Assembly: GCA_965246765.1 (NCBI GenBank) | Contig: CBDFFJ010000008.1 | Coordinates: 62,001 to 126,000, forward strand | Reading direction: 5' to 3' | DNA from: UBA1952 sp965246765 | Lineage (GTDB): Bacteria; Bacteroidota; Bacteroidia; Chitinophagales; Chitinophagaceae | Length of the DNA stretch: 64,000 nucleotides | Part shown: positions 26,553 to 35,900 of the stretch, piece after piece | Numbering within the stretch: the first letter of the stretch is position 1 | Layout: every line of letters begins with the position of its first letter | Program-made: the position numbers and the translations under genes | The notes under the pieces: generated by a model | What the model saw: the letters and a program-made list of their open reading frames with translations, nothing else | The model's database searches: none | What the model was told of the DNA's origin: nothing

Positions 26553-27686
26553 CTACTTCTTGTTTCGCTTTTGCAAAGCTGTCAGCATTGCCTGCTCATA
26601 CGCATCTGCAACCGCCGGCCAGCTGAATACGCGCCGGATCTTTTCCACATTATTGTCAATCCACGACTGCTTTTCCGCCTTTGGACCGGCGTTTTGTATA
26701 ATGTCTGCGAGTTCCGCAGCATCTGAGAAATAGTAGGCATCGTTGCCTAAAACGGCTTCATTAAACTGGTTGCGGTGCGCCGCTATTCTTGCGCGGCAGC
26801 CCATTGCCTCCAGAAGCGAGGGGTTTGTACCACCAACAGAATGGCCGTGATAATACAGATGGGCATGATAACGTAAGGCATTGATCACCGCTGCATCGTA
26901 AATGGCTCCTTCAAAGCGTACGCCCGGCTCTGTGCCAAATAATGATTTAATGCGCGTGCCGAAGGCATTGGCCATGCCGCCCACAACGAGCAGCGGCTTC
27001 TCGGCTCCGCTGGCTATGTAGGCGCGGATAATTACTTCAATGTTGTTTTCAGGCTCCATCCGGGCAATGAGCAGGTGATAGCTTCCGGGTGCCAGGCCAT
27101 ATTTTTGAAGCGGTCGCGCGTCCGGATCGTTGTACAGATTTGCCCCGTAGGGTATGTACGTAGATGGCCTGCCATACTTGTTCTGCAGGTATTCGTGAAT
27201 GCCCGGCGAGTCCGCGATCAGGCTGTCCGCATGCTTTGCCGCCCATCCTTCCGCCTTCCGTAGAAATGCCTGAACCTTACTGCTGTACTTACTGCGCTTC
27301 CATTCCAGACCGTCCATGTTGACCATGTTTACCGATCTCCGCGGCCATCGCCACCACCACACGGACGAGCTTGTATATCCTAACTGGAGCACGATGTCAA
27401 ATCTGCGCTTCCTTGCATCGTTGATGCATGCCAGATCATACAGAAACTGCCCCGCAGTGCCCAGCTTGTCTTCGGGATCTTTGCAATGAATGATCCGCAC
27501 GCCATTCCATGCCGCCCCCTTAAACTCGTGATGACTGGAATTATACACGGTAACCTGATGCCCTTTTCCCGCCAGGCTAAGGGCAAGCTTTTCTGCGCAC
27601 TCTTCAAAGCCGCCGTAGCGATTTGGTATTCCCCGCGTGCCGAGGATGCCGATCTTGAGCGAAACTGTAGCCACGTATTGATTCAT
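26553..27686 (-). CDS. Glycosyltransferase with DUF1972 N-terminus (rhamnosyltransferase-like)
   Basis: A 377-residue GT-B enzyme. The N-terminal KIGILGTRGIPNRYGGFEECAEKL is the hallmark of the DUF1972 glycosyltransferases, several of which add rhamnose or a related sugar during capsule or O-antigen assembly. The C-terminal half has the GT4 pattern (LLIARMEPENNIEVII, then SVGGTNPSLLEAMGC). Its start shares bases with the preceding glycosyltransferase stop (TAATG), so it is the last gene of a coupled minus-strand unit. Donor and acceptor are unknown. Confidence 0.85.
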   Translation of the reverse strand: MNQYVATVSLKIGILGTRGIPNRYGGFEECAEKLALSLAGKGHQVTVYNSSHHEFKGAAWNGVRIIHCKDPEDKLGTAGQFLYDLACINDARKRRFDIVLQLGYTSSSVWWWRWPRRSVNMVNMDGLEWKRSKYSSKVQAFLRKAEGWAAKHADSLIADSPGIHEYLQNKYGRPSTYIPYGANLYNDPDARPLQKYGLAPGSYHLLIARMEPENNIEVIIRAYIASGAEKPLLVVGGMANAFGTRIKSLFGTEPGVRFEGAIYDAAVINALRYHAHLYYHGHSVGGTNPSLLEAMGCRARIAAHRNQFNEAVLGNDAYYFSDAAELADIIQNAGPKAEKQSWIDNNVEKIRRVFSWPAVADAYEQAMLTALQKRNKK

Positions 27687-28768
27687 TAAATACCTGCCAC
27701 TTGCCGGTAGGCGGCGAGTGTTTCTTCGGCAGCCTTCTGCCAGGTATAGTGCTTAAGGATGTATTGCCGGAATTCTTCATTGTAAGGCGCGGCGTAAGCT
27801 GCCTCCACCGCGGCCCTGATGGAAGCAGGGTCATCAGGATTGCAGTACCAGGCACGGTCACCGAAATAGTCTGTCGTGTCGCCTTTATCTGTGATCACGA
27901 TGTTGCAGCCGAGCGCTGCGGCCTCCAGCGACGACAAGCCCGTGGTCTCAAAATAGGAGGCAAGCACATGCACCTTTGCCGCGTGATACCTGTCGTAGAG
28001 TGCCTGCCCGCTCAGCCAGCCGGAAAATGCCACATTGGAACCGGCTTCGGCCTTGCAGGCCGCGTAATAGGCAGCGTGATTCGGCGATGCCTTGCCTTGA
28101 ATCAGCAGCCAGTAACCGGTATCACGCAACGCCCGGATAAGATTCAGCTGATTCTTGCGCCCCTCTATCCGCGCCACACACAGCACGGTTTCTTTAGGCG
28201 TAACCCTTTTAACGGCAGCCTGCTTTATGAAGTCTTTGCCTATGCCGTTTGGCACAACCCGGTATGGACGCTCAATTTTGTACCGGGCTACTAAACGCGT
28301 GTATTCGCTTTGGGAATTGGGCAGCAGCATCGCGGCCCGTCTCAGAATCCATTTTACAGATTGGCGGTGCCCGCGGAAAATGTACTGGCGGCTCATGATC
28401 CGCTCGCCATTGCGGATGTGGCGCGCTATTGCTTTCACATATTCCATCCTGTCTTCGCCTAAAACCCCGCTAAGCTTTGCCGCAATGCCCTTCCCCTCAT
28501 CACGGCCATAAACGCCGAACTCCAGAAAAATTGTGGAGACGAGAAATGGCTTTCCGGAACGGACAACATGGCTAATAATGTCAGCCGGGCGGATGATGTT
28601 GAAGAAGTGGAGCAGGTCGTACTGCGCATACTCAATCTGATCTGTTGTCAGGAGCACGTCCACGGTTACGCCAAGGCTCCGGAGCGCCGCTGCCGTTTCC
28701 ATTATCTGCGTAGTGTCGCCGCCGGCAGAGGTATGGAGCGTAGCGCGGGAAATCATCGCTACCCTCAT
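27686..28768 (-). CDS. Glycosyltransferase family 4
   Basis: A 360-residue GT-B glycosyltransferase. The N-terminal domain opens RVAMISRATLHTSAGGDTTQ. The C-terminal nucleotide-sugar domain has VLCVARIEGRKNQLNLIRAL and ASYFETTGLSSLEAAALGC, containing the E-x7-E motif of retaining GT4 enzymes. It overlaps the upstream GT2 gene by ATGA and the downstream DUF1972 gene by TAATG, so the three transferases are translated together and probably build one repeat unit. Confidence 0.87.
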   Translation of the reverse strand: MRVAMISRATLHTSAGGDTTQIMETAAALRSLGVTVDVLLTTDQIEYAQYDLLHFFNIIRPADIISHVVRSGKPFLVSTIFLEFGVYGRDEGKGIAAKLSGVLGEDRMEYVKAIARHIRNGERIMSRQYIFRGHRQSVKWILRRAAMLLPNSQSEYTRLVARYKIERPYRVVPNGIGKDFIKQAAVKRVTPKETVLCVARIEGRKNQLNLIRALRDTGYWLLIQGKASPNHAAYYAACKAEAGSNVAFSGWLSGQALYDRYHAAKVHVLASYFETTGLSSLEAAALGCNIVITDKGDTTDYFGDRAWYCNPDDPASIRAAVEAAYAAPYNEEFRQYILKHYTWQKAAEETLAAYRQVAGI

Positions 28769-29730
28769 GCCTTAGCCCTTTTACCGCGGTTATAAATAGC
28801 CCGTATCCAGGCCGAGGGCAGCCAGGACATGGCCCAGAGCAGATAAGGCTCCTTTTTTCCTGGCCAGGCCTTGATCGCTTCGCCGAGATGCTGGCGCGCC
28901 CTGGCCGGCGCAGGATTGTCCCAGAGGTATTTCTTGGCAACAATCGCGTGATAGGAGGCTTTTTTGTAAGCGGCGCTGCTTTGGCCGCCTATGATAGCCT
29001 TCAGGCGCACAATCTCCTGTGGCAACAGATGCCCGCGCTGCAATGCACCGAGGCGTAGATTAATAAACTCTGGCCCGCGCCAGCGCTCGTCAATGGTTAC
29101 AGATTCCGGGTTGAGAGTCACCTTTTCCAGTACTTCCGGCAAATTGCACATTTTCCCAAGCTTAAGAACGGATATCCAGAGCAGCCAATCCTCAAAAGTC
29201 AATGCGCCATGCGGATAGCCGCCTGCTTTTATAATAGCCGCCTTCCTGTAAAGCACGGCAGAATGTAAAAAGGGATTTTTTTTGAAGATGATTTCGCGTA
29301 CGTCAGCATCGCAATAACCGCCTGGCCTGATAGTCGTCAGCGGAATGCCGTCCTTATCCACATAAGCCACGTCGGCGCCAACAAGTACATGATCCGGGTG
29401 AGTCTGCAGGAACGCATATTGCTTCTCAAGGCGCTGCGGCATACAGAAATCGTCAGCATCGTGCCGGGCGACGAAGTCTGACTTTGCCAGCGCGAGCCCT
29501 TCATTCAGGGTGTCAATGAGCCCCTTATTAGGGCGGCTGATAAGCCGGATCCTTTCGTCGCTAAAGCTATTTACGAGCTCAAGGGTGGCGTCGCCGGATC
29601 CGTCGTCAATAATCAGCAGCTCAAAATCATGAAAAGTCTGAGTCAGTACGCTCTCAACAGATTCGCGGATGTAGGCCGCCGCATTATAGGCGGGCATTAA
29701 TACCGTGATCGCGGGCGCTGCTGCTTGCAT
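28765..29730 (-). CDS. Glycosyltransferase family 2
   Basis: A 321-residue GT-A enzyme. ITVLMPAYNAAAYIRESVESVL begins the fold, IIDDGSGDAT gives the first Asp cluster, and ARHDADDF contains the DxD metal site. The C-terminal part after about residue 215 is helical and basic, likely membrane-associated. The ATG at 29730 starts the typical N-terminus. The gene begins inside the 3' end of the polymerase-like gene, an overlap of 47 bases, which points to tight coupling. Confidence 0.88.
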   Translation of the reverse strand: MQAAAPAITVLMPAYNAAAYIRESVESVLTQTFHDFELLIIDDGSGDATLELVNSFSDERIRLISRPNKGLIDTLNEGLALAKSDFVARHDADDFCMPQRLEKQYAFLQTHPDHVLVGADVAYVDKDGIPLTTIRPGGYCDADVREIIFKKNPFLHSAVLYRKAAIIKAGGYPHGALTFEDWLLWISVLKLGKMCNLPEVLEKVTLNPESVTIDERWRGPEFINLRLGALQRGHLLPQEIVRLKAIIGGQSSAAYKKASYHAIVAKKYLWDNPAPARARQHLGEAIKAWPGKKEPYLLWAMSWLPSAWIRAIYNRGKRAKA

Positions 29731-31309
29731 GTGAGGACGCGGCAAAAATACCTTGCAGGAGCAAGAGTTCAAGAACAACTGTGATAGTCATGACCTCAAA
29801 CCAATAGTCAAGCCAGAATAAGCCAAGCAGCGCGAGCATCATCCAGCGGCCACCCTTGTAAGTGCGGCAACGCAGCCAGAACCAGCCCAGGTAAAGACCG
29901 GCAAAAAGCAACAAGCCTGCCAGACCATATTCGCCCGCCAGCTGCACGTAGCTTCCTCCCGGCATGTTTATAACCGAATGCTCCTTCACGTCGCGCGAGA
30001 ACACGTACATCAAGGTATAGAAGTGATATTCAAGAAATGGGCGGCTGATGTAAATGCGCTTATCTGGAAACGAGCCCTGAAGGCCAAGGCCGGTCATCTT
30101 TACCGCAAGCTTGGACGAAAAATTACCCATTCCGGCCCCTGCCATCCAATATGCGGCACTCGTGTTCAGGAAGCCTATGGTCTGTCTGATTGCAAAGAGC
30201 TTTGCAGGTTTCCCGTAGGCAGCAAGTAGGGTAGAATCGGGCGCAACGCCGTACCAGCGCCTGAAGTAGAGACGAATCGCATCGGGCTCCAGGGCCAGAT
30301 AGCTCCAGGCCGGCTTCGGCATATGCCGGCTGTATTCCCGCAGGCTGGCCAATTCCGCCGGCATATTGCGATAGATAGCTTCCGGCACCTGAAGCGACAA
30401 AGAGCGCTTAGGCGTATAGGCTACTGTCTGAGCAGTGTCCGGCTGCGCCAAAATGGTATCCTGCACCGGATTTTCAGCTGCTATGAATGGCTTCGAAGGC
30501 GCAAATAATCTGGCTGTAACCGTCTCTACGTACTTAAAATTTTGGGGGGAAATTGCCGGGTAGAGGAAGGTAGTGAACAGAATAGTCAGCGCCACACTGC
30601 CCCTCAGCCGGCGACCGCTGCCAAATACAAAAAGGAGCAGTAGCAGGGCAATCATTCCAAAGGTGGCCACATTGCTGGTGCACATCAGTAGCACGAGCAC
30701 GCATGCTGCCGTCCATGCCCGCTGGCCCCTGGTGATGAAGTACAGGACGCCCAGCAGCATGACAGCCGCATTGTTGAGCGAGTTATTCATGAAGATGCCC
30801 GGCAGCCGGTCGCCCGTGGATGCGCCATACTTTAGTCCGCTGTCATAAAACCAGTAGGGCATCAAATGCCCGGACTCTATGATGAGGCCGCCGAACTGAA
30901 CTAAGGTCGCAAGGATATTCAGCGCAAAAAAGCCGCTGATTGTTACCGCCATCCGGTCCGGACTACCGGTTTTGGCGGTGAGAAACAAAAGATACACGAT
31001 TGATGCGCCTGTGAGCCATTGCGTAAAGCCCAACATTGCCCCAAACACAAACCCTGTGCTGCTAAAAGACCCATGTGCAGCCGCGGCAGCTATGCCAAGC
31101 ACTGGCATAGCGAGGTAAAAGAAAACCGGGCCGGGCGGTTTTTGCAGCCGCACTTTCCTGAAAAGAAGCCAGGCAGCATAGCCGGCCACCGCGGCAATCT
31201 TAAGGTAGAGCTTTACATAAGTAGCGCCGGCCAGAAAGAGCAATAGGGGCCAGTCCATCTGGGCGAGCCAGCTACGCAGCTTTGTACCGGAAGCAATGTT
31301 GCCAGACAT
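29684..31309 (-). CDS. Polysaccharide polymerase/ligase-like membrane protein (Wzy candidate)
   Basis: A 541-residue protein with about ten to twelve membrane spans and a large periplasmic loop between about residues 265 and 410, as in O-antigen polymerases and ligases. Within its locus, lying between a flippase and glycosyltransferases, a Wzy-type polymerase is the natural role, but such proteins are poorly conserved and no catalytic motif can be cited. A second protein of this class is encoded divergently at 32849. The gene follows the flippase gene by 15 bases. Confidence 0.65.
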   Translation of the reverse strand: MSGNIASGTKLRSWLAQMDWPLLLFLAGATYVKLYLKIAAVAGYAAWLLFRKVRLQKPPGPVFFYLAMPVLGIAAAAAHGSFSSTGFVFGAMLGFTQWLTGASIVYLLFLTAKTGSPDRMAVTISGFFALNILATLVQFGGLIIESGHLMPYWFYDSGLKYGASTGDRLPGIFMNNSLNNAAVMLLGVLYFITRGQRAWTAACVLVLLMCTSNVATFGMIALLLLLFVFGSGRRLRGSVALTILFTTFLYPAISPQNFKYVETVTARLFAPSKPFIAAENPVQDTILAQPDTAQTVAYTPKRSLSLQVPEAIYRNMPAELASLREYSRHMPKPAWSYLALEPDAIRLYFRRWYGVAPDSTLLAAYGKPAKLFAIRQTIGFLNTSAAYWMAGAGMGNFSSKLAVKMTGLGLQGSFPDKRIYISRPFLEYHFYTLMYVFSRDVKEHSVINMPGGSYVQLAGEYGLAGLLLFAGLYLGWFWLRCRTYKGGRWMMLALLGLFWLDYWFEVMTITVVLELLLLQGIFAASSHASSSARDHGINARL

Positions 31310-31324
31310 GCCGTAAAGATTTTC

Positions 31325-32743
31325 TCAGGAGGAAAGGATACGTTTGGTAAACTGCAGGTCGCCTCGTCGCCATTGCCGGAGCGCATAGCTGAGGCCAAGA
31401 TACAACGCCAGCCCAAGCACGCACTGCAGTGCCCAATGAAGCGGCAAAAATACAGCCACCGCGTAGCTCCCGCCCGCCGCAGCCAGCGAACGGATAAGCG
31501 GACTATGACTGATATTAAGAATGCCCTTACGAAGCTCATAGCCCAGCAGCATAGTCTGAAGCAAAGAGGCACCGAGGTAAGCAATCGCGGCCCCTTTACC
31601 ATTCAGTAAGGGAATCAGCGCCGCATTTAATGCCACATTAGCGAGCGAGCTGATGATAGTAATGCGTGCGATGGTTTTATACTTCCGCGCCGAAAACGCA
31701 ATCATCCACAGAAGGTTCTGCCCAAAGTGAAGCGGAGCACACAGCGAAAGGATGCCCGTTTCTGCGGCATTTGTGTAGCCATATTTTCCGTTTGTAACGA
31801 GCGAGATCAGCGGCGCCCAAAGCAGATTCATAGCTACCAGAAGGGCGCAGGAAAGCCACATTTCAAGGCGGTAAATATCCTGGATGTCTGCCGCATCTTT
31901 CGCCGTCAGTGCCTTGCTTCGCTGCAATAGTCGTGCAAGCCGGGGCATAAGCAGCATGCTAATGACAGATACAGGCATTCGCAGCAATTCAAAGCCCCTC
32001 GCGGCAAAAGTGTACAGGCCGGTGGCAGCGTTGGTGCTCAGAATGCCCATAAGAATCCAGTCAGCCCTTCCGCCGAGGCGGATGTCAAAGATTACGGTCA
32101 GTGCCTGCGGTGCAGACTCGCGCAGCAGTCCGGCATAAGCCTTTGCCTTGACACGCCAGCGCATTCCCCTTATGCGGAGGGCAAAGAAAATGCTCATCGC
32201 TGCCAGTTCCAGCACAAATGGCAACAGCAGGAGCAGCGCGGCGTCGCGCAGTTCAATTGCTTCACCTTTGCGCATCAGATATACAAGAGCGGCGATCCGC
32301 AGTACGTTACTCGTAAGCGATACAATCGCATAAGGCAGGTAACGCTCCCGCGCGTTCAAAAGCGTCTTGAGCGGCGTAACCAGAAGGTTTACACCTTGCG
32401 AAAGGAAGAGAATTGGCAGTATAGCTAGTCCTTCGTGCCCCTGAGGAAAAGCAAGCCTTATTACCAACAGCGCCAATACCGTCACTGTGCAGCCAGCCAG
32501 CGCATGATAAATAAATGCGGCTGCTACCCATGTAGAAGTATCGTTGCCTGCCGCCAGCCGCCTTAAAGTGACCTGCTCCAAACCAAAAGAAATAATCATA
32601 AGCAGCCACATGCTGACTGCATTTCCCCATGAAAGAACACCAAATGCCGCTGTAGAAAAGCGTAGCGAAAGGATGTAGTAAAATGCTATTCCCAGCAGGG
32701 GCACAAGCGCTGACTGAACCGTTGCAGCCAGGATTCTGGCCAT
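31325..32743 (-). CDS. Wzx-like polysaccharide flippase
   Basis: A 472-residue multi-spanning protein of the MATE/oligosaccharide flippase superfamily. It opens with a membrane helix pair (LVPLLGIAFYYILSLRF), contains GRADWILMGILSTNAATGLYTFA, a typical Wzx loop and helix, and shows about twelve to fourteen spans. It would move the undecaprenyl-linked repeat unit to the periplasmic side. A much longer frame upstream (to 33067) overlaps the divergent ligase gene and has no membrane character, so ATG 32743 was taken. It is the first gene of the five-gene minus-strand unit. Confidence 0.8.
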   Translation of the reverse strand: MARILAATVQSALVPLLGIAFYYILSLRFSTAAFGVLSWGNAVSMWLLMIISFGLEQVTLRRLAAGNDTSTWVAAAFIYHALAGCTVTVLALLVIRLAFPQGHEGLAILPILFLSQGVNLLVTPLKTLLNARERYLPYAIVSLTSNVLRIAALVYLMRKGEAIELRDAALLLLLPFVLELAAMSIFFALRIRGMRWRVKAKAYAGLLRESAPQALTVIFDIRLGGRADWILMGILSTNAATGLYTFAARGFELLRMPVSVISMLLMPRLARLLQRSKALTAKDAADIQDIYRLEMWLSCALLVAMNLLWAPLISLVTNGKYGYTNAAETGILSLCAPLHFGQNLLWMIAFSARKYKTIARITIISSLANVALNAALIPLLNGKGAAIAYLGASLLQTMLLGYELRKGILNISHSPLIRSLAAAGGSYAVAVFLPLHWALQCVLGLALYLGLSYALRQWRRGDLQFTKRILSS

Positions 32744-32812
32744 TGGCCTGCTTGATGCTTGCTGCTTATTCAACCGGATATGGATTGCCGGGCAAGTTAC
32801 TCGCCGAACGGC

Positions 32813-32820
32813 TACTTTTG
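32813..32820 (+). promoter_or_regulatory. Candidate -7 box of the plus-strand O-antigen ligase-like gene
   Basis: TACTTTTG matches TAnnTTTG in the short divergent region between the flippase gene and the ligase-like gene. A TTG lies 25 bases upstream. Transcription from here would leave only a short leader before ATG 32849. Confidence 0.4.
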
Positions 32821-32848
32821 TTGCATGCGCAGCTATTCGTGGCGAGAA

Positions 32849-34138
32849 ATGGCCCCATGCGCCGCCTGCTGCGTGCTTGCGTTTACAATACCGCTGCCCT
32901 TTATCTTTTCTACAATCAGCATTTGGCTGCTTGCCCTTTGCTGGCTGACGGGCGGCGAATTCCGCACTACGATGCGCGTTTTCCTGCAGACAAAGGCTTA
33001 CTGGCTTTGGACTATTTATTTTTTGCTGCACGCAGCGTCTTATTTCTGGAGCGTTGACAAAGGACAATCAGAATTTGATACAGTAAGCAAGCTTGCCTTT
33101 ATACTCCTGCCACTGTTGGCAGGCGCAGGCACACGGCTGGATCTTCGTCGGGGCGGTCTGGTAATGATTGCATTTATAGCCGGCGTGGCGTTCACGGGCC
33201 TTATGTGTCTGGATGGCGCAAACACCAGTTGGCAAGAAGACGGCAACATCAATCATTTTTTCTATCATGGATTGGCAAGCGGGATAGACGCCAACGCCGT
33301 TTACTTTGCGTGGTATGATGTGGGCGCTCTGGCGGCTTTGCTGCTTTATCCCTGGCGCGCTGCAGGGTATGAAAAGATGCTTTGGTGGCGGTGGCCTGTA
33401 CTCTTTTTTTTATCGGGGCTGCTGCTGCTCCTTGCATCCCGGCTGATGATGCTCAGCTTTGTGCTTATTGTGATTCCGGCTTTTGGCCTCCGGTTTTACA
33501 AGCGGAGTCGGCGTTTTAAGCTGCTGATCCCTGCACTGGCGCTGCTTGTAGGCGGTATAACCCTTACTGCGCTGGCGCGAACGAACAATCCGCTCCACCG
33601 CCGCTTTGCAGACATTATGCATCCGGATCTCAGCGTCGTGACGCGCGAAAATTTCCATGGAACAAAGCCGCCATTTACTGACCTCACGCTCAGACTCTTT
33701 GTGTGGCACATCGCTTTTGAGAATATGACTGCGCATCACCTCTGGCTGCGTGGTGCCGGGAACGGAGACGTTCATACCCTGCAGAATAATCGCATCGCCA
33801 GCCACGGCATACCCGGCATGCAGGAAGACAGCAAACCGCGCTCTGATCTCTATAAGGTCAATCTGCACAACATGTATCTGCAATCGTTGATTGTGCTTGG
33901 CGTAGGCGGGGCAGTAATTTTTCTTCTAATTGCATTCGGGCCCTTATTCTTCCTACGCAAGGCGGATGCATCATGGTTCTTCGGGACTTTTCACATTGTA
34001 TCAATATTATTTATGATGCAGGAATCGGCTTTGCAAACCCAAGCTGGCGTCATTTATTACTGTTTCTTCTCGGCTATATTCTGGACGGGTGTTAAAAGGG
34101 GTGAAAAACGGCCCTTATCAGTCAGTTTCAAAAGGTAA
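32849..34138 (+). CDS. O-antigen ligase/polymerase family membrane protein
   Basis: A membrane protein of about 429 residues with around ten spans, beginning in a Cys/Ala-rich hydrophobic helix. The large external loop (about 250-340) contains RLFVWHIAFENMTAHHLWLRGAGNGD, and HNMYLQSLIVLG follows; this WxxA...G-G-D / HN-YLQ arrangement is typical of the WaaL/Wzy_C group, with the His before Asn a frequent key residue. It may ligate or polymerise the surface glycan. Alternative starts are ATG 32825 and 32759; 32849 was chosen because of the nearby -7 box and the position of the first span. Confidence 0.75.
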   Translation: MAPCAACCVLAFTIPLPFIFSTISIWLLALCWLTGGEFRTTMRVFLQTKAYWLWTIYFLLHAASYFWSVDKGQSEFDTVSKLAFILLPLLAGAGTRLDLRRGGLVMIAFIAGVAFTGLMCLDGANTSWQEDGNINHFFYHGLASGIDANAVYFAWYDVGALAALLLYPWRAAGYEKMLWWRWPVLFFLSGLLLLLASRLMMLSFVLIVIPAFGLRFYKRSRRFKLLIPALALLVGGITLTALARTNNPLHRRFADIMHPDLSVVTRENFHGTKPPFTDLTLRLFVWHIAFENMTAHHLWLRGAGNGDVHTLQNNRIASHGIPGMQEDSKPRSDLYKVNLHNMYLQSLIVLGVGGAVIFLLIAFGPLFFLRKADASWFFGTFHIVSILFMMQESALQTQAGVIYYCFFSAIFWTGVKRGEKRPLSVSFKR

Positions 34139-34203
34139 TTATAAGATAATTTCCGACATTCGCGGCACGAAAATCCGGGGCGTGAGAAAGAGATGCTTTC
34201 TCA

Positions 34204-34962
34204 ATGTGCTTTGTTCCTCAAATGATTATACAGCTACCAAACAATCGCTCCAGAACCCAGTTCCAGGCTCCTTCGCAGACGGAGATGGGCGGGCTGCGCG
34301 AAATGTTCAGCGAGATTAATCAGCGTTATCTTGTGGACGATCCACCGACAGCCTATCTGACTACGAAAAGGATTTTTGACATTGCGACATCTTTTACGGT
34401 TATTGTCTGCGTATTATCCTGGTTATATCCGATTATCGCACTGCTGATAAGGCTTACCTCACGCGGGCCTATTCTCTTTATCCAGGAGCGTACCGGATAT
34501 CTCGGACTTGAATTTGACTGTTACAAGTTTCGCACGATGTATGTAAATAATGAGGCGCACACGACCCAGGCAACGCACCGCGACCCCCGGATTACAGCTG
34601 TTGGCCATTTCCTGCGCGCCACGCATCTGGATGAGCTGCCGCAGCTTTTCAATGTACTGCTCGGCGATATGAGTATTGTGGGGCCGCGTCCGCATATGCT
34701 TTACCATACGCGGTATTACGCGAAGAGTATTCCTTATTACAACCTGCGCCATAATGCTGTGCCCGGCATGACCGGTATGGCGCAAATAAAGGGTTACATC
34801 GGTGAGATAAGTCTGGAGCGCGACCTGCGTAAGCGTATTCAGTGGGATATTTATTACCTTAAGAACCGAAGCGGCTGGCTGGACTTCAAGATTTTTTTCA
34901 TCACTATCGGTCAAGTGATCGGAAAAGCGCTGCATATCTTCAAACGCAAGCCCGAAGATTAG
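34204..34962 (+). CDS. Initiating sugar transferase (undecaprenyl-phosphate sugar phosphotransferase)
   Basis: A bacterial sugar transferase of 252 residues that transfers a sugar 1-phosphate to undecaprenyl phosphate, the first step of glycan assembly. Visible family marks are KRIFDIATSFTVIV with the single membrane helix, FIQERTGYLGLEFDCYKFRTM, the LDELPQLFNVLLGDMSIVGPRP signature and PGMTGMAQIKGY. It is the short, catalytic-core form without the large N-terminal multi-span domain of WcaJ. ATG at 34222 is an alternative start. It completes the glycan locus. Confidence 0.9.
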   Translation: MCFVPQMIIQLPNNRSRTQFQAPSQTEMGGLREMFSEINQRYLVDDPPTAYLTTKRIFDIATSFTVIVCVLSWLYPIIALLIRLTSRGPILFIQERTGYLGLEFDCYKFRTMYVNNEAHTTQATHRDPRITAVGHFLRATHLDELPQLFNVLLGDMSIVGPRPHMLYHTRYYAKSIPYYNLRHNAVPGMTGMAQIKGYIGEISLERDLRKRIQWDIYYLKNRSGWLDFKIFFITIGQVIGKALHIFKRKPED

Positions 34963-35073
34963 CTCTGCCGGGCTCTTAGAACTTTCCGTTCTGCGAACCT
35001 TTCGCACGCGCGGCCCGGTCGTGTTTATATCTAAAGCACGTCTGTTGTTGCCGCTCCGGAATCAATGGAATTG

Positions 35074-35580
35074 TTAAACGACTTTGCTGCGCTTACCTAA
35101 CTCTATAACCTCGCAATTCTTTATTTTATCGCCGTCAATTGCAAAGCGGATAATCGTCCGCATGTGGTGCCAGCCGTGCATTCCCGCTGCTCCGGGATTC
35201 ATATGCAGGCACTGTAGCCTTTCATCAAACATGACCTTCAGGATATGGCTATGACCGCTGATAAATAGCTGTGGCTTTGTCTCCTCCAACTCTGTCTTAG
35301 CCTTTGATGAATACCTGCCCGGATAGCCGCCGATATGCATCATCACTACTTTCACACCTTCAATCATGAATTTTATCACTTCGGGATAATCAACGCGCAG
35401 CTCGCCACAATCAATATTTCCCCAAACACCTCGCAAGGGTTTAAAATCGCGTAGGGCCCGAGCAATATCTGTACTCCCGAAGTCGCCTGCGTGCCATATC
35501 TCGTCAACATTGCTGAAATGCTTAAAAATGGCTTCGTCTAAAGTCCCGTGCGTATCAGAGATAAGACCGATTTGCTTCAT
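35074..35580 (-). CDS. YfcE/MJ0936-type metallophosphoesterase
   Basis: A 168-residue calcineurin-like phosphoesterase. The metal-binding motifs are all seen in order: GLISDTHG (residues 5-12), HAGDFG near 30-35, GNIDCG near 54-59, a MMHIGG segment and GHSH near 108-111. Related proteins hydrolyse phosphodiesters in a metal-dependent way, but the physiological substrate is unknown. It is a single gene lying between the glycan locus and the rRNA operon, transcribed away from the latter. Confidence 0.88.
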   Translation of the reverse strand: MKQIGLISDTHGTLDEAIFKHFSNVDEIWHAGDFGSTDIARALRDFKPLRGVWGNIDCGELRVDYPEVIKFMIEGVKVVMMHIGGYPGRYSSKAKTELEETKPQLFISGHSHILKVMFDERLQCLHMNPGAAGMHGWHHMRTIIRFAIDGDKIKNCEVIELGKRSKVV

Positions 35581-35646
35581 AGTAGGTAGGTGTATTTAGT
35601 TCGTGAAAATAAAAACACCTTGATCGGGAAATTCTGCTACAAAATG

Positions 35647-35679
35647 TTTGGCAAACTAGGGTAGGAGATCTTATCTTTG
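35647..35679 (+). promoter_or_regulatory. rRNA operon promoter P1
   Basis: A TTTG -33 box (35647-35650), 21 bases, then TATCTTTG (35672-35679) closely match the Bacteroidota sigma-A consensus. GCGCCCCGC follows directly and is almost repeated behind P2. Confidence 0.72.
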
Positions 35680-35775
35680 CGCCCCGCTTTTGGCGAAAGT
35701 TCTTGCTGTTTTTGAGGGTGGTATTGGTGCAAGCAAAGTTTCTTGAAAAAGAATTTTCCGAACCCCGAAAAAAGA

Positions 35776-35808
35776 TTTGGCCATTTCAGACAGGGTTCCA
35801 TATCTTTG
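35776..35808 (+). promoter_or_regulatory. rRNA operon promoter P2
   Basis: A second TTTG (35776-35779), 21-base spacer and TATCTTTG (35801-35808), spaced identically to P1. The downstream GCACCCCGC matches P1 at all but one base, suggesting a shared GC-rich discriminator. It precedes the 16S gene by about 375 bases. Confidence 0.75.
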
Positions 35809-35900
35809 CACCCCGCAAGAGAGAAAAGAGGGTAAGAAACAGAGTGGAAAGGCGGTCTTACAGGAAGCTGTAAGTGATTGAAAAGGAGAAGATTATTTTA

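Noticed and set aside
26534..26553. GCACCG/CGGTGC hairpin between convergent genes as terminator
   Set aside because: Only six base pairs, no T run, and it touches the stop codon of the downstream gene.
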